Source of the DNA: Scilla litardierei
Taxonomy: Eukaryota > Streptophyta > Magnoliopsida > Asparagales > Asparagaceae
Assembly: GCA_030789695.1 (NCBI GenBank)
Contig: CM061142.1
Span: 46,875,987-46,939,986 of the forward strand
Length of the DNA stretch: 64,000 nucleotides
Reading direction: 5' to 3'
In this document: positions 32,864-42,712 of the stretch, piece after piece
Position numbering within the stretch: position 1 is the first letter of the stretch
Layout: each line of letters starts with the position of its first letter
Program-made: the position numbers and the translations under genes
The notes under the pieces: model-generated
Database searches by the model: none
Told to the model about the DNA's origin: nothing
The model's input: the letters and a program-made list of their open reading frames with translations, nothing else

Positions 32864-33950
32864 TGCAAGTACGACGTCTGAGCACACCGTCCAATGAGTC
32901 CAAAAATCACAATTATCCTACGTGCACAAGTCCACCGGCCTAAAGTCTATATTATTAATCTTGATTAGTGAATTTAAAACATTTAAAATACTTTAAAAAT
33001 ACTGATTTTAGTCTTGATTAGCATGCATTGGGTTGGGGGTCCTAGGGGTGCAAAGCGTTACCTCAACACGACGCGAAAGCTACACCGGCGTCGGGTAGCG
33101 ACGCCGGGGGTTGGAATAATAATATCGCGCTCCAAGTCCAGATTCCAATTAGATTCCTCGCTGGAAGTTTCAGAGCAATCAACCGGAGCGACGATTCCAG
33201 ATTCCAAAGCTAGCACGTGCGACGACGGGCTACGACGTGTCGCAACGTCGTGCACGGCGAATCGTCGGAGAGAAAGCACCTAGGTGGGGCCCACAGTAGT
33301 CCTAGGGACCTTTGGGGGACCCACAATACCTCTGGAGAACTTGGGGGGCCCACGGAGGCAAGTGGTGCGACGGGTGCGGGGTTGCGACGAATGGCCCTCG
33401 GTCGTACTCAGCCAATGCGGGGGATTCCATCGGTCTGGCGCATGGGAACGGGCTGTGCAGCGCTTGGGGAGATGTGGTTGTCGGTCACAACGGCCGCTGC
33501 GAGGGAATCCTTCGGTCAGACACAGCGGGCGGGTCGGTCGGGCGCTTGGGCTGCAGCGGAGCGGGGGTTGCGATGCGGAGCGGTGGAACGGGCCGGTCAG
33601 ATCGATGGGTTCTCTCGGTCAGAGCGGGGTGCGAGCATTGCAAAGGAGCGGCGGGCGACTGGGTGCGGAGCGGGCGCTTGTGCGGAGCGGGGTGCGGGCT
33701 TGAGCTCTCGGTCTGACCGAGAGCTCCTCTCGGTCGGTGCGGAAGAATGGAGCGGAGCGGCTATGCAGCGATGCGGGTCAAGCTTGGTGCGGGGGCGGCC
33801 AGCGGTCGGAGCGGGGGTTTTGGCCTCGTTTCTTCGGTCGGTGCGGGGCTGCTTCGTCGCAACGTTGCGACGATTCGTCGCAACGTCAAATTTGGGTTTT
33901 GGTAGCGGCTAGGGTTAATTTCTTGCGAAAATAGGTCTTCCTAGGGGTTG

Positions 33951-33958
33951 TTTATATA
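33951..33958 (-). promoter_or_regulatory. TATA box of the E LTR
   Basis: Minus-sense TATATAAA, about 590 bp into the LTR; the other LTR keeps it near 50551-50558. Confidence 0.55.
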
Positions 33959-34545
33959 GTGTAGATGGGTTGACTAGGTCTAGGGCTAATCCTATTGAGA
34001 TTAGGAGTTTAAAAATATTTAAAATTCAAATCTAACCAACTCCAACTCAACCAAGGCTTTGACTTGGTCCAAATGAGCTGGAAATTGGCTCAAAAATTCT
34101 TTAATACGTTTAAAACTCAAATAAATTTTATTTGGCCGAAAATAATTAAAAAATTAATTACTAAAAATATTATAAAACTTGTTAAAAATATAAAAGTGGT
34201 CAAATGAACTCCAAAAATTATAAAATAAATATCGGGGTGATCGTGGTGACGGAAGTGAGCTAACTAAGAAGACGGATCTCAATTTCGATGTCAGACGACG
34301 AAACTAAAATTAGAAACGTCTCCCGTCAACAGTGAAAATCGCCACGTCTCATCGAGTAAGATTAAATTGTGGGAAAACGACTCGAGAAGCGTCGTTCCAA
34401 ATTAGTGCCACTATTTAATACTCTCAGAGACGTTCACAACGGCATATCGCAACAAAGTGTTCACAAACAAACAAGGTCTAAAATAAACACGTGCACGGCC
34501 TAAAGCACGTGCACGAAAATCGTACAACGAAAAGTGGTCGTTACA

Positions 34546-35388
34546 TCCTCCCCACCTTAGAATAAAGTCCGTCCTCGGACTTTCTAGTATAGCTAGTCGC
34601 TCTAGTAACTACCCCAATCAAGTCATATTATAATTCAACCAGATATAGTCATTACAAGTGCTTATATATGCACTAGGTAGTCAAACATTAATACTACCAA
34701 CACGTATATATATTTATATATATTCACGTACGTTATACACTTATACCTATTATAGTCAGTCAAATTCATACATGTATTTCAATCATATTTATATAAACAT
34801 GCATCCCTTATATAACTACTACTTACCTAAACACAAACAATATTTCAGATACTCATATAAGGATAGTCTCACACCTAGCAAATACAATCATTGCTCTACG
34901 TATAGATAGCTACCTATGCACAACATCAAGGGTATACTACCCTCTAATATTTTCTAGTATTCATCCAACACCAAACACATCAACACATGCAGTCACACCA
35001 TACCATTATTAAGTCAAATTTTACTATATCTAATATATATTCACTACTACCATATTTCACTCATTATATAGTCATACAAATGCATGCAATAATTTCACCG
35101 TATATTCGCATCACATTCGGTCCTATAACTATATTTACGACACGCCACCTATACCATAATCACCAATAACTATAACTTAAGCACATACTTACCCGTGCAT
35201 GGTGCACACCCATACACACTAACTTTTCATTCACGCATACCATTCACACCACTATATACTTAGCACATCTATGCACCTAGTTTAGCTAGCACACAAGCAA
35301 GTCCTTAGTAAATAACTATACCACAAGACCAACACCTATAACTATATACTGGTGTAGCGACCCACAATCATGTGTGTAACACAACCAG
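34546..35388 (-). other. Element E: internal region, 3' side
   Basis: Starts (in + order) with the polypurine tract and CCGTCCTCGGAC, then AT-rich sequence full of TATATA and CACATA runs. No coding frame is supported. H inserted after ACCAG (35384-35388). Confidence 0.65.
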
Positions 35389-35680
35389 TGTAACGACTGC
35401 TTTTCATGTATCTGGATTTAATATAATATAATATATGTTTTGGTGGATTTTCTCCTCATGTGTGGTTTTCGTCTCCGTAGTTTTCATTTTCGATCGATTC
35501 GTCGTATTTTCTCGCTCCTTCCTTAGGATTGTCGATTTCGAAGTATGTCACTCGTGACGGACTTCATAACGGTCATATCTAACTGTTAGATCAAGCCTAG
35601 GAGTCTTAGGAATCGATGCCGGGGCCTCGCGCTCCGTATCGGTACTTTTCTGTGCTCATTAGCCGGTGTAAGAAGGGCCA

Positions 35681-36078
35681 CCGACCGACTAGATGACGAT
35701 CCAGTCGGTCGGCAATCCTTCTTGGACCGACTAGTTAGCTTTCTAAATTTCTCAGGAGTTACTGTTTATCGTTAGTCGGTCTAAGAACGTTGGTTGACCG
35801 ACTAGGTTACAAACTAGTCGGTCAGCAATGCTTCTTGAACCGACTAACTCATCAAATTATTTTTGTATCAGCTACTGTTTACTCTTAGTCGGTCTAAGAA
35901 CGTTCATCGACCGACTAGATACCAAACTAGTCGGTCAGTACTTGTTCATGGACCGACTAACTCTAGAATCCTATTTTCGTTCAGGAGTTACTGTTTGCAC
36001 TTAGTCGGTCTGCGTTGGTCGACCGACCGACTAGTTGCCAAACTAGTCGGTCAGTGGTTGCTCTTTGACCGACTAACC
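35681..36078 (+). repeat. Tandem array of TAGTCGGTC/GACCGACTA inverted repeats in the H LTR
   Basis: About four units of roughly 115 bp (unit starts near 35764, 35877 and 35993, plus a diverged first unit). Each unit has four half-sites in the order AGTCGGTC, GACCGACTAG, CTAGTCGGTC, GACCGACTAA, so each can fold into nested stems. The array ends about 40 bp before the TATA box. Second copy in the 3' LTR at about 43005-43402; I has equivalents at about 54397-54802 and 61724-62121. Confidence 0.88.
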
Positions 36079-36119
36079 AGTGTTAAAACCCTAATTTCTG
36101 GGCAGCCGCCAGCCCAACC

Positions 36120-36127
36120 TATAAATA
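36120..36127 (+). promoter_or_regulatory. TATA box of the H 5' LTR
   Basis: TATAAATA just after the palindrome array and before a CT-rich leader beginning about 25 bp later. The 3' LTR copy is at 43444-43451. Confidence 0.65.
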
Positions 36128-36561
36128 CCCCTCCCAAACGACTTCTTCTTCTCCAACACGACCCAAAACCCTAGAATCTTCCCCCTTCAGCCCCCATCTT
36201 CATCCAAGCTCCATTTCTCCATTCCAAGCCCTAAATCCATCATCCAATCCATCCATCTACTCTATCTACCTCTCATCTTCCCCAAAATCTCACCAAAACC
36301 CATCAAAATCCCTAAATCCCCCAAAACCCTAGTTTCTCCAAACTTCTCCAATCTTTTCCAGATCTGATCCTAGGGTTCCCCGGAGTGTTTCTTCCGTCTC
36401 CTCTTGGTAAGAAATCGTTCTACCGTTGTTTTCTTAACCTATTTATAATTTTATGAAAACCCTAATTAATTTTATGTGTTTGATGTTTGTCTCCCCCAAA
36501 ACAGCGATTTCCCCCGTAGATAGCATCCGTGTGACGAAGTGATCGTCAATCCCCGGTGCTA

Positions 36562-36699
36562 GGCAAGTGAAACTTGCCACTTAGGGTTTAGGCCATGTTT
36601 TAGGCCATTTGCTTGTTGTAGGCGTAAAAGAGGCTAGGCGACGAAATGATACTCGCCTAGGCGCAAATTGGGGAACTAGCTTGACAACGAAGCTAGTTC
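36562..36699 (+). ncRNA. Leader hairpins A, B and C of element H
   Basis: A: GGCAAGT-GAA-ACTTGCC (36562-36578). B: CTAGGCGA, 11-base loop containing GAAATGATA, TCGCCTAG (36634-36660). C: GAACTAGCTT-GACAACG-AAGCTAGTTC (36673-36699). They lie about 440-580 bases past the TATA box, so they should be in the RNA. The same three, in the same order, are in E and I. Confidence 0.7.
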
Positions 36700-37882
36700 T
36701 GACTTTTAGCATGTTCCACAATTAACATGTCATGTTTACTTTCAATTAACGGTACGCGAATATGTTCATGTCATTGCATTTCGCCTGTCACGTTTAATTT
36801 AATTAACTGTACGCAAATAAATTGTCATGACCTCGCATTCTTTAGGTTTTGCTGTGATTGCGTAGCTTCGCTACAATGTTGTGTTCCTGGCTCGTGTTCC
36901 AGAAGCGGGACATGTGTTGGTTGATAGCCAATGCCCGAATTGCGTGTTCCGGCTAGGTGTTCCCTACGCCATACTTGTGTTCCTGGCTCGTGACCAGAAG
37001 CGAGCATAATGAGTTGGAAACCCCAACGCTCGATGTAATGAATTGTGAACTAAGAATGCGAGCTCAATGTGCGGGGCAACCCTAGGCTCACTAGATGAGC
37101 TCAATGTGCAGGGACCCCAGGCTCCATATCGTGTGGATATTGAGTAGTGTTTAGTGCCGATCGGTCTGAAATGATATGCCATTCAGCGAATGGCCTAAAC
37201 ACCTACAAAATGTGAATTGATTGAATTGATAGTAGCTTGGCTACTCTTGTCTTGTCCCGATGATTGTTCTCTTGTACAAATTGTCTTTCCATGTTTAAAT
37301 TGTGCACTCATGTTATAACTGCCATGTCATGCATACTAAACTGCTAGGTTGCTAGATGCCTCACTTTCAGTTTCCTTGCCCAAGTCTTTTAGACTTGCTG
37401 ACATGTGCCCCTTTACTCTTTTGGGTGACACATGTTAGATCCTGAGCCCGAGTACCTTGTTGAGGACGAGGTGTTTGCTGACGCCGAGCCCGAGCCTGAG
37501 TTTGACGGGGTGTACGTGGACACTGGGGACCAGTCCTAGTGTCTTCGTGTGTTTTACTTTTGTTAGACAGTTGTTTTGTATTCGGTGTGTAGCACATGTA
37601 CCTTGTTATATCGTATTCTTTTGTTGGCCTTGTTCTGGGCCTTGGACCCTTTCTTTTAGCCTGGTGGCTTTTCTGGATGTTGGACTTATTGTTGATGTTG
37701 GATAATTTGTGAGATGTGGAATTTTATTTCAATCTCTCCTTGTGTTATTATTGTTATTCTGTTGTGGTTACAGGGACCTGTTTATGTATTGTGGACGCTT
37801 ATCGGGTTTGGGGCTTTACAGCTCCACTCTCGTGCGGACCTTTTCACGTCTCGCCTCCATTTTAGGGAAGCGGGTCGTGACA

Positions 37883-38025
37883 GGTTTTAGTGGTGGCCCA
37901 TGCAGGTCCTTCTGTAACTGCGATCTTTGGAATAGAGATAATAATATTAGAATGTCCAATAAACTAAGTTCGACGTCCGAGTCATAAGCTATGAGTCTAA
38001 TCTGATTCGTTCTCTGTGTCATTAG
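37883..38025 (+). other. Element H: conserved primer-side block and leader
   Basis: Directly after the LTR: GGTTTTAGTGGTGGCCCATG, then CAGGTCC, shared with E, F and I. The tRNA is not identified. A short leader leads to the gag ATG at 38026. Confidence 0.6.
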
Positions 38026-39157
38026 ATGGCAGGAAGGCATTTCACCCGTGGTGGGGGTAGTGGTGCGCTCCCTCATGATGAGGAGCCTGAGCGGGAACCT
38101 AACAGCGGTGAGATGATGCGGATGATGTTGCAGATGATGCAAGTGCAGCAGGGCGTGCTTTTGCAAGTCCAGAATGCTCCACTTGCTCGAGCTGCCCGGG
38201 CTCTTCCGGATGCCCCTCGCTCTGAGCCAGGAGCGAAGCAATTTCGGGAGCTGGGCCCCGCATATTTTGATGGTTCTGAGGGTCCTCTGGCTGCCGATGA
38301 GTGGATTCGGAACGTCGAGGACAATCTGAAGATGGCCAAGATCACCCCGGCTGGATGGGTTGATTTGGCGAAGAGGCAACTCAAGGATAACGCCAGGAAT
38401 TGGTGGGATGCGGAAGAGAAGTTGTTGGTGGAGCCGATAGCTTGGGCTACCTTCAAGGCCAGATTTGAGGGTGAGTTCTTCCCGAAGGCTGTCAAGGAGG
38501 AGATGCTGCAGCGTTTTATCGATCTGAAGCAGGGGAACTCGTTGGTGGACATGTACCACCAGGAGTTCATGAGGCTTAGTCGGTTTGCGCCGAAGATGGT
38601 GCAGGACGCTGAGGAGAGAGCTCAGAGGTTCCTGCAGGGGCTTGCTTCGGAGCTCCAGAGTTTTGTGACCTCTTCTGACCGGGAGTCTTATCAGAAGGTT
38701 CTGGTCGCTGCCAAGAGGCAGGAGCTGCTTGTGAACCAGAGGAGAGGATCTGTTGTTGGTGCTGGGAAGAGGCCTGTGGAGCAGGCGAGAGCTGTGGTTA
38801 GACCTGGATTCAGGCCTAATCAGTCCGCTCAGTTTAAGAGGCCAGGAGGGTCTATTCCGAAGTTTTGCCATTTCTGCGGCAGGCCTGGCCACGTCAAGGA
38901 TCAGTGTCGGAAGTTTCTGGGCCAGTGTTTGATTTGCGGTGATGCTTCTCATGTCGCGAAGGATTGTCGGCATGCGGATCCGCTGCGGAGGGCTCCTGTT
39001 GCAGCTCAGCCGTTGCAGCAGCGAGCGCATGTTCCTGTTGGACGTGGAGCAGCTCTTGTTCCGCAGAGGCAGGCTTTTCGGCAGGCTGTTCCGCCGAGGA
39101 GGCAGGCTTTTCTGATGACCGCTGCGGAGAGCGAGGCTGTGGATGAGGTTATCGCAG
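38026..39157 (+). CDS. gag: Element H: Gag (exon 1 of the gag-pol gene)
   Basis: Capsid-type Gag whose role is to form the virus-like particle and bind the element RNA. The core (FKARFEGEFFPKAVKEEMLQ, about residues 143-162) is the retrotransposon Gag domain. Two CCHC zinc knuckles follow: CHFCGRPGHVKDQC (residues 281-294) and CLICGDASHVAKDC (301-314). The ATG at 38026 (MAGRHFTRGGG) is conserved in I. If intron 1 is kept, translation ends at TGA 39196-39198 after 13 extra residues, giving free Gag. If the intron is removed, Gag joins protease in frame. No stop or shift interrupts the exon. A long open frame on the opposite strand is a shadow. Confidence 0.93.
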
Positions 39158-39271
39158 GTAATCCTCATTCTAGCTATTACTTTCCTATTTGGTCTTGATT
39201 GCTAGATTATGTTGTTTGCTTGAACATGGTTGTCTGCTAGAATAGGGTTTGATTGTTAATTGATTGATTAG
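39158..39271 (+). other. Element H: intron 1 (GT-AG, 114 bp) between Gag and protease
   Basis: Donor CAG|GTAATCC after GTT-ATC-GCA-G, acceptor TTGATTAG|GTGTG. Removal gives Gly across the junction and restores the gag-pol frame just before [16 protein letters not shown]. The interior is T-rich with in-frame stops. Element I has the same donor, acceptor and position (58634 down to 58522, 113 bp). Confidence 0.75.
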
Positions 39272-41691
39272 GTGTGATTTTGGTGTGCACATTTCCTGCA
39301 CGAGTCCTCTTTGACTCTGGTGCATCGATGTGCATTATTTCTCGGAGCTTCGTGGAGAGTCATTCCTTGTCGACATCCCCTCTTCCCAAGAGTTGGAATA
39401 TCGTCAAAGGGAATGGCGTGGTCTCAGTGCATCGTGGTTGCAATTCTTGCTCGTTGGTGGTCTGTGGACATGAGCTTTTTGCGGATTTCATTGTCCACGA
39501 CATCATCAACTATGATGCAGTTCTTGGGATGGATTGGCTGGCGAGCTTCTATGCTACGATTGACTACAGGAGGAAGAAGGTGGTGTTCGAGATTCCCGGA
39601 CATCCAGTATTTGAGTTTAGTCGTGGTAGCAGTTCGCTTGGTCCTGTCAGATTTTGGGCCAGGCCGGTGGAGGCTGTGGCTATGCAGATGGAGCTGGAGT
39701 GGCCAGCTGTGGTGCGAGATTTTGGCGACGTCTTCACCGAGGAGATGTCTGGTTTGCCGCCTGATCGGGCTCTGGAATTTTCTATCGATCTTGTTCCAGG
39801 TGCGCAGCCGATTTCGAAGGCGCCGTATCGTATGGCACCTGCAGAGTTGGAAGAGTTGCGGAAGCAGTTGGATGAGCTCTTGCAGAAGGGTTATATTAAT
39901 CCTAGCGTGTCTCCGTGGGGAGCACCGGTGTTGCTGGTTAAGAAGAAGGATGGTTCGCGTCGCATGTGCGTGGATTATCGGGAGTTGAATGCGGTGACCA
40001 TTAAGAATAAATACATGTTGCCTCGCATCGATGATATTTTTGATCAGCTTGGAGGTTCGAGGGTGTTTTCTAAATTGGATTTGAGGAGTGGTTACCATCA
40101 GTTGAAGGTGAAGAAGGGAGATGTTCCGAAAACAGCGTTCAGGACGAAGTATGGACACTATGAGTTTGTGGTTATGCCTTTCGGCGTAACTAACGCACCC
40201 GCAGTTTTCATGAATCTGATGAACCTGATTTTCTACGACTTTTTGGATAAGTTTGTCGTTATCTTTATCGACGACATTCTGATCTATTCGAAGTCGGAGG
40301 AAGAGCATGCCTCGCACTTAAGGACGGTGTTGGAGATTTTGAGGAAGCATCGTTTGTATGCTAAGTTTTCGAAGTGCGAGTTTTGGCTGGATAGAGTTGC
40401 TTTTCTCGGGCATGTGGTGACTGGAGATGGTATTTCTGTGGATCCCGAGAAGATTAGGGCCATCAGGGAGTGGCCTGTTCCGTCGTCTGCGTCTGAGATT
40501 CGGAGTTTCCTTGGACTTGCTGGTTACTATCGGCGATTCATTAAGGATTTTTCCCGTATTGTTGAGCCAATGACCAGGTTGACGCGGAAGGATGTTGCTT
40601 ATGTTTGGTCGGGTGATTGTGAGAATGCTTTTGGTATTCTGAAGGAGAGGTTGACGAGTGCCCCTATTCTTGTTGTGCCTGATCGCAGCGGTGGATTTGA
40701 GATCTTTTGCGATGCTTCTGGCAAGGGTCTCGGTTGTGTGTTGCATCAGCACGGGCATGTTGTGGCATATGCGTCTCGTCAGCTTAAGGTTCATGAGAAG
40801 AATTATCCGACGCATGATTTGGAGTTGGCCGCCGTTGTGTTTGCTCTTAAGATTTGGAGGCACTTCTTGCTGAGTGAGAAAGTGAAAATTTTCACCGATC
40901 ACAAAAGCTTGAAGTACATTTTCACTCAGAAGGAGCTTAACATGCGACAGCGTCGATGGTTGGAGCTTATGGCGGATTATGAGATTGATTTGCAGTTTCA
41001 CCCTGGCAAGGTGAATGTGGTTCCTGATGCTTTGAGTAGGCTTCCAGCGGTGATGATTTTGACCTCGCAGTGGAGATTGCAGCAGGATTTTTGTGAGTCT
41101 GGCGTGGAGATTGTTCTTCCCGGGGAGGCTTCGTCGTTGATGTACATGCAGGTACAGTCGACGATCGTGGATCGGATTAAGGCTGGCCAGGCCGGAGATC
41201 CGAAGTTGGTAAAGATTCGGGAGCAGGTGGAAGCCGGTCTGCGGACTGACTTTTTGATTCATGAAGATGGCTCGCTGAGGTTTGGAGCCAGGTTGTGTGT
41301 GCCAGCTGGGGATATCAGAGAGGAATTGATGGAGGAGGCACACAGTTCGCCGTATTCTGTGCATCCTGGTGGCACCAAGATGTACCAGGATCTTCGTCTG
41401 AATTATTGGTGGCATGGTATGAAGAGGAGTGTGGCTCGGAGTGTAGCCAAGTGCTTGGTTTGCCAGCAAGTGAAGGCGGAGCATCAGCGTTCGGCCGGGT
41501 TGCTACAACCGCTTCCGATTCCGGAGTGGAAGTGGCAACACATCACTATGGATTTCGTGACTGGACTACCTCGGAGTCCGAAGCAGAATGACGCGATTTG
41601 GGTGATCATAGATCGATTGACCAAATCTGCGCACTTTATTCCGTTCCTAGTGGGACAGTCCACTGAGGCGCTAGCGAGGAGATATATGGAG
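39272..41691 (+). CDS. pol: Element H: protease, reverse transcriptase, RNase H and first half of integrase (exon 2)
   Basis: Polyprotein segment. Protease: [12 protein letters not shown] (catalytic Asp in DSG, about 39313). RT: from [14 protein letters not shown] (39841) with [25 protein letters not shown] and the active site FIDD at 40264-40275. RNase [16 protein letters not shown], then [16 protein letters not shown] and [20 protein letters not shown], carrying the usual acidic residues. Integrase zinc finger: [20 protein letters not shown] and CLVCQQ (about 41360-41470). Integrase core: first catalytic Asp in [10 protein letters not shown] (41551-41553). The frame stays open into intron 2 and stops at 41752-41754 if unspliced, which would leave integrase without its second Asp and Glu. 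Sequence style is Tekay/Del. Intact. Confidence 0.94.
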
Positions 41692-41763
41692 GTAAAATTC
41701 TTTTACTCTCCGTTTTTATTTCCTTTTCCTAGTTTGGATAGTGATGTATCGTGAATCGTGCAG
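41692..41763 (+). other. Element H: intron 2 (GT-AG, 72 bp) inside the integrase core
   Basis: Donor ATGGAG|GTAAAATTC, acceptor TCGTGCAG|GAGGTTG, phase 0. Removal joins ARRYME to EVVRLHGVP, as expected for a chromovirus integrase. The intron is T-rich and contains the stop of the unspliced frame. Element I keeps it at the same site (56101 down to 56031, 71 bp). Confidence 0.78.
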
Positions 41764-42666
41764 GAGGTTGTGCGCCTTCACGGAGTCCCCGTGAGTATCG
41801 TGTCTGACAGAGACACGAGGTTCACATCTCAGTTCTGGCAGAGTTTACAGAAGAGCTTGGGTACGCGTCTGAGTTTCAGCACGGCGTACCATCCGCAGAC
41901 GGATGGCCAGTCTGAGAGGACGATTCAGATTTTGGAAGACATGCTGAGGGCGTGCATGTTGGATTTCAAGGGTTCGTGGGAGGACCATCTACATCTGGTG
42001 GAGTTCTCTTACAACAACAGCTTCCAGGCGAGTATTGGCATGGCGCCTTTCGCCGCTCTTTATGGGAGGAAATGTCGATCGCCATTGAGTTGGGATGACG
42101 TTGGATATCGGGAGTTGTTGGGGCCTGAGATGATCGTGGAGGCCGTGGATATCGTCAGGAATATTCGGGAGAGGTTGAGGATTGCTCAGGACCGTTTTAA
42201 GCATTGGGCGGATGCTAAACGTCGTCCTTTGGAGTTTCAGCCGGGCGACCATGTGTTCTTGAAGATTTCCCCGAATCGTGGTGTGATTCGTTTTGGGAAG
42301 CGTGGAAAGTTGAGCCCGCGATACATTGGACCGTTTGATGTTTTGGAGAGGGTTGGCGAGGTAGCTTATCGCTTGGTCTTGCCGCCATCTTTGGAAGGAG
42401 TTCATAATGTTTTCCATGTGTCGCAGCTTCGTCGATACATTAGCGATCCGTCTCATGCGGTGGATTTTTCGGAGATTACCGTTCGTCCTGATATGACGTA
42501 TGACCAGCATCCAGTGCAGATTCTGGACAGGCGTCAGAAATCGCTTCGGAGCAAGATTGTCAATCTTGTGAGGGTGATGTGGCGACACGGTTCACCTGGA
42601 GAGTCTACTTGGGAGAATGAGGATGAGATGCGAGAGCGTTTCCCACTTTTGTTTCCGGACTCGTGA
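41764..42666 (+). CDS. pol: Element H: integrase C-terminal half and chromodomain (exon 3)
   Basis: Starts [20 protein letters not shown] with the second catalytic Asp (41806-41808); the Glu of SERTIQ is at 41914-41916, so 35 residues lie between them, the canonical D,D35E spacing. A GPY/F-like region follows ([20 protein letters not shown]), then [20 protein letters not shown]. The C-terminus ([15 protein letters not shown] ... [17 protein letters not shown]) is a chromodomain, thought to steer insertion to heterochromatin. Stop TGA at 42664-42666, then 46 bases to the LTR. A GTG-CAG before 41764 belongs to the intron, not to a start codon. Intact, unlike the I copy. Confidence 0.93.
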   Translation, partial: EVVRLHGVPVSIVSDRDTRFTSQFWQSLQKSLGTRLSFSTAYHPQTDGQSERTIQILEDMLRACMLDFKGSWEDHLHLVEFSYNNSFQASIGMAPFAALYGRKCRSPLSWDDVGYRELLGPEMIVEAVDIVRNIRERLRIAQDRFKHWADAKRRPLEFQPGDHVFLKISPNRGVIRFGKRGKLSPRYIGPFDVLERVGEVAYRLVLPPSLEGVHNVFHVSQLRRYISDPSHAVDFSEITVRPDMTYDQHPVQILDRRQKSLRSKIVNLVRVMWRHGSPGESTWENEDEMRERFPLLFPDS

Positions 42667-42700
42667 ATTTTTGGAAATTCCGAGGACGGAATTTTTCTTA

Positions 42701-42712
42701 AGTTGGGGAGGA
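42701..42712 (+). other. Element H: polypurine tract
   Basis: AGTTGGGGAGGA immediately before the 3' LTR, preceded by CCGAGGACGGAATTTTTCTT. The same pair in minus sense precedes the 3' LTRs of E, F and I. Confidence 0.85.

Larger units (their letters stand above)
31632..34545 (-). mobile_element. Element E: left LTR (3' LTR in sense orientation)
   Basis: 2914 bp. In minus sense it has TATATAAA at 33958-33951, then a GC-rich leader with perfect palindromes (GAGCTCTCGGTC-T-GACCGAGAGCTC at 33702-33726 and TCGTCGCAACGTTGCGACGA at 33854-33873), then the hairpin cluster (32687-32863). Overlapping frames in the GC-rich block are not supported as genes. Confidence 0.87.
35389..37882 (+). mobile_element. 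Element H: 5' LTR
   Basis: TGTAACGACTGC...CGTGACA. It contains the AGTCGGTC inverted-repeat array (35681-36078), a TATA box (36120-36127), a pyrimidine-rich leader and three hairpins (36562-36699). Confidence 0.93.

Noticed and set aside
33217..33912. ORFs up to 231 codons in the GC-rich E LTR (also 49818-50528)
   Set aside because: Lie in the leader of a non-autonomous LTR, overlap in multiple frames, and show low-complexity Arg/Gly/Ala composition. I treated them as compositional.
37816..39168. 450-codon open frame on the minus strand across the H LTR end and gag
   Set aside because: It is a mirror of the gag codon pattern; a similar antisense frame appears in I only where gag is conserved, and it has no domain of its own. 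Antisense frames at 39424-40317 and 40318-41484 were dropped for the same reason.
41758..41763. Separate integrase gene starting at a GTG just before 41764
   Set aside because: The GTG-CAG is the 3' end of intron 2 (TCGTGCAG); the protein continues a domain begun upstream and integrase halves do not act separately.
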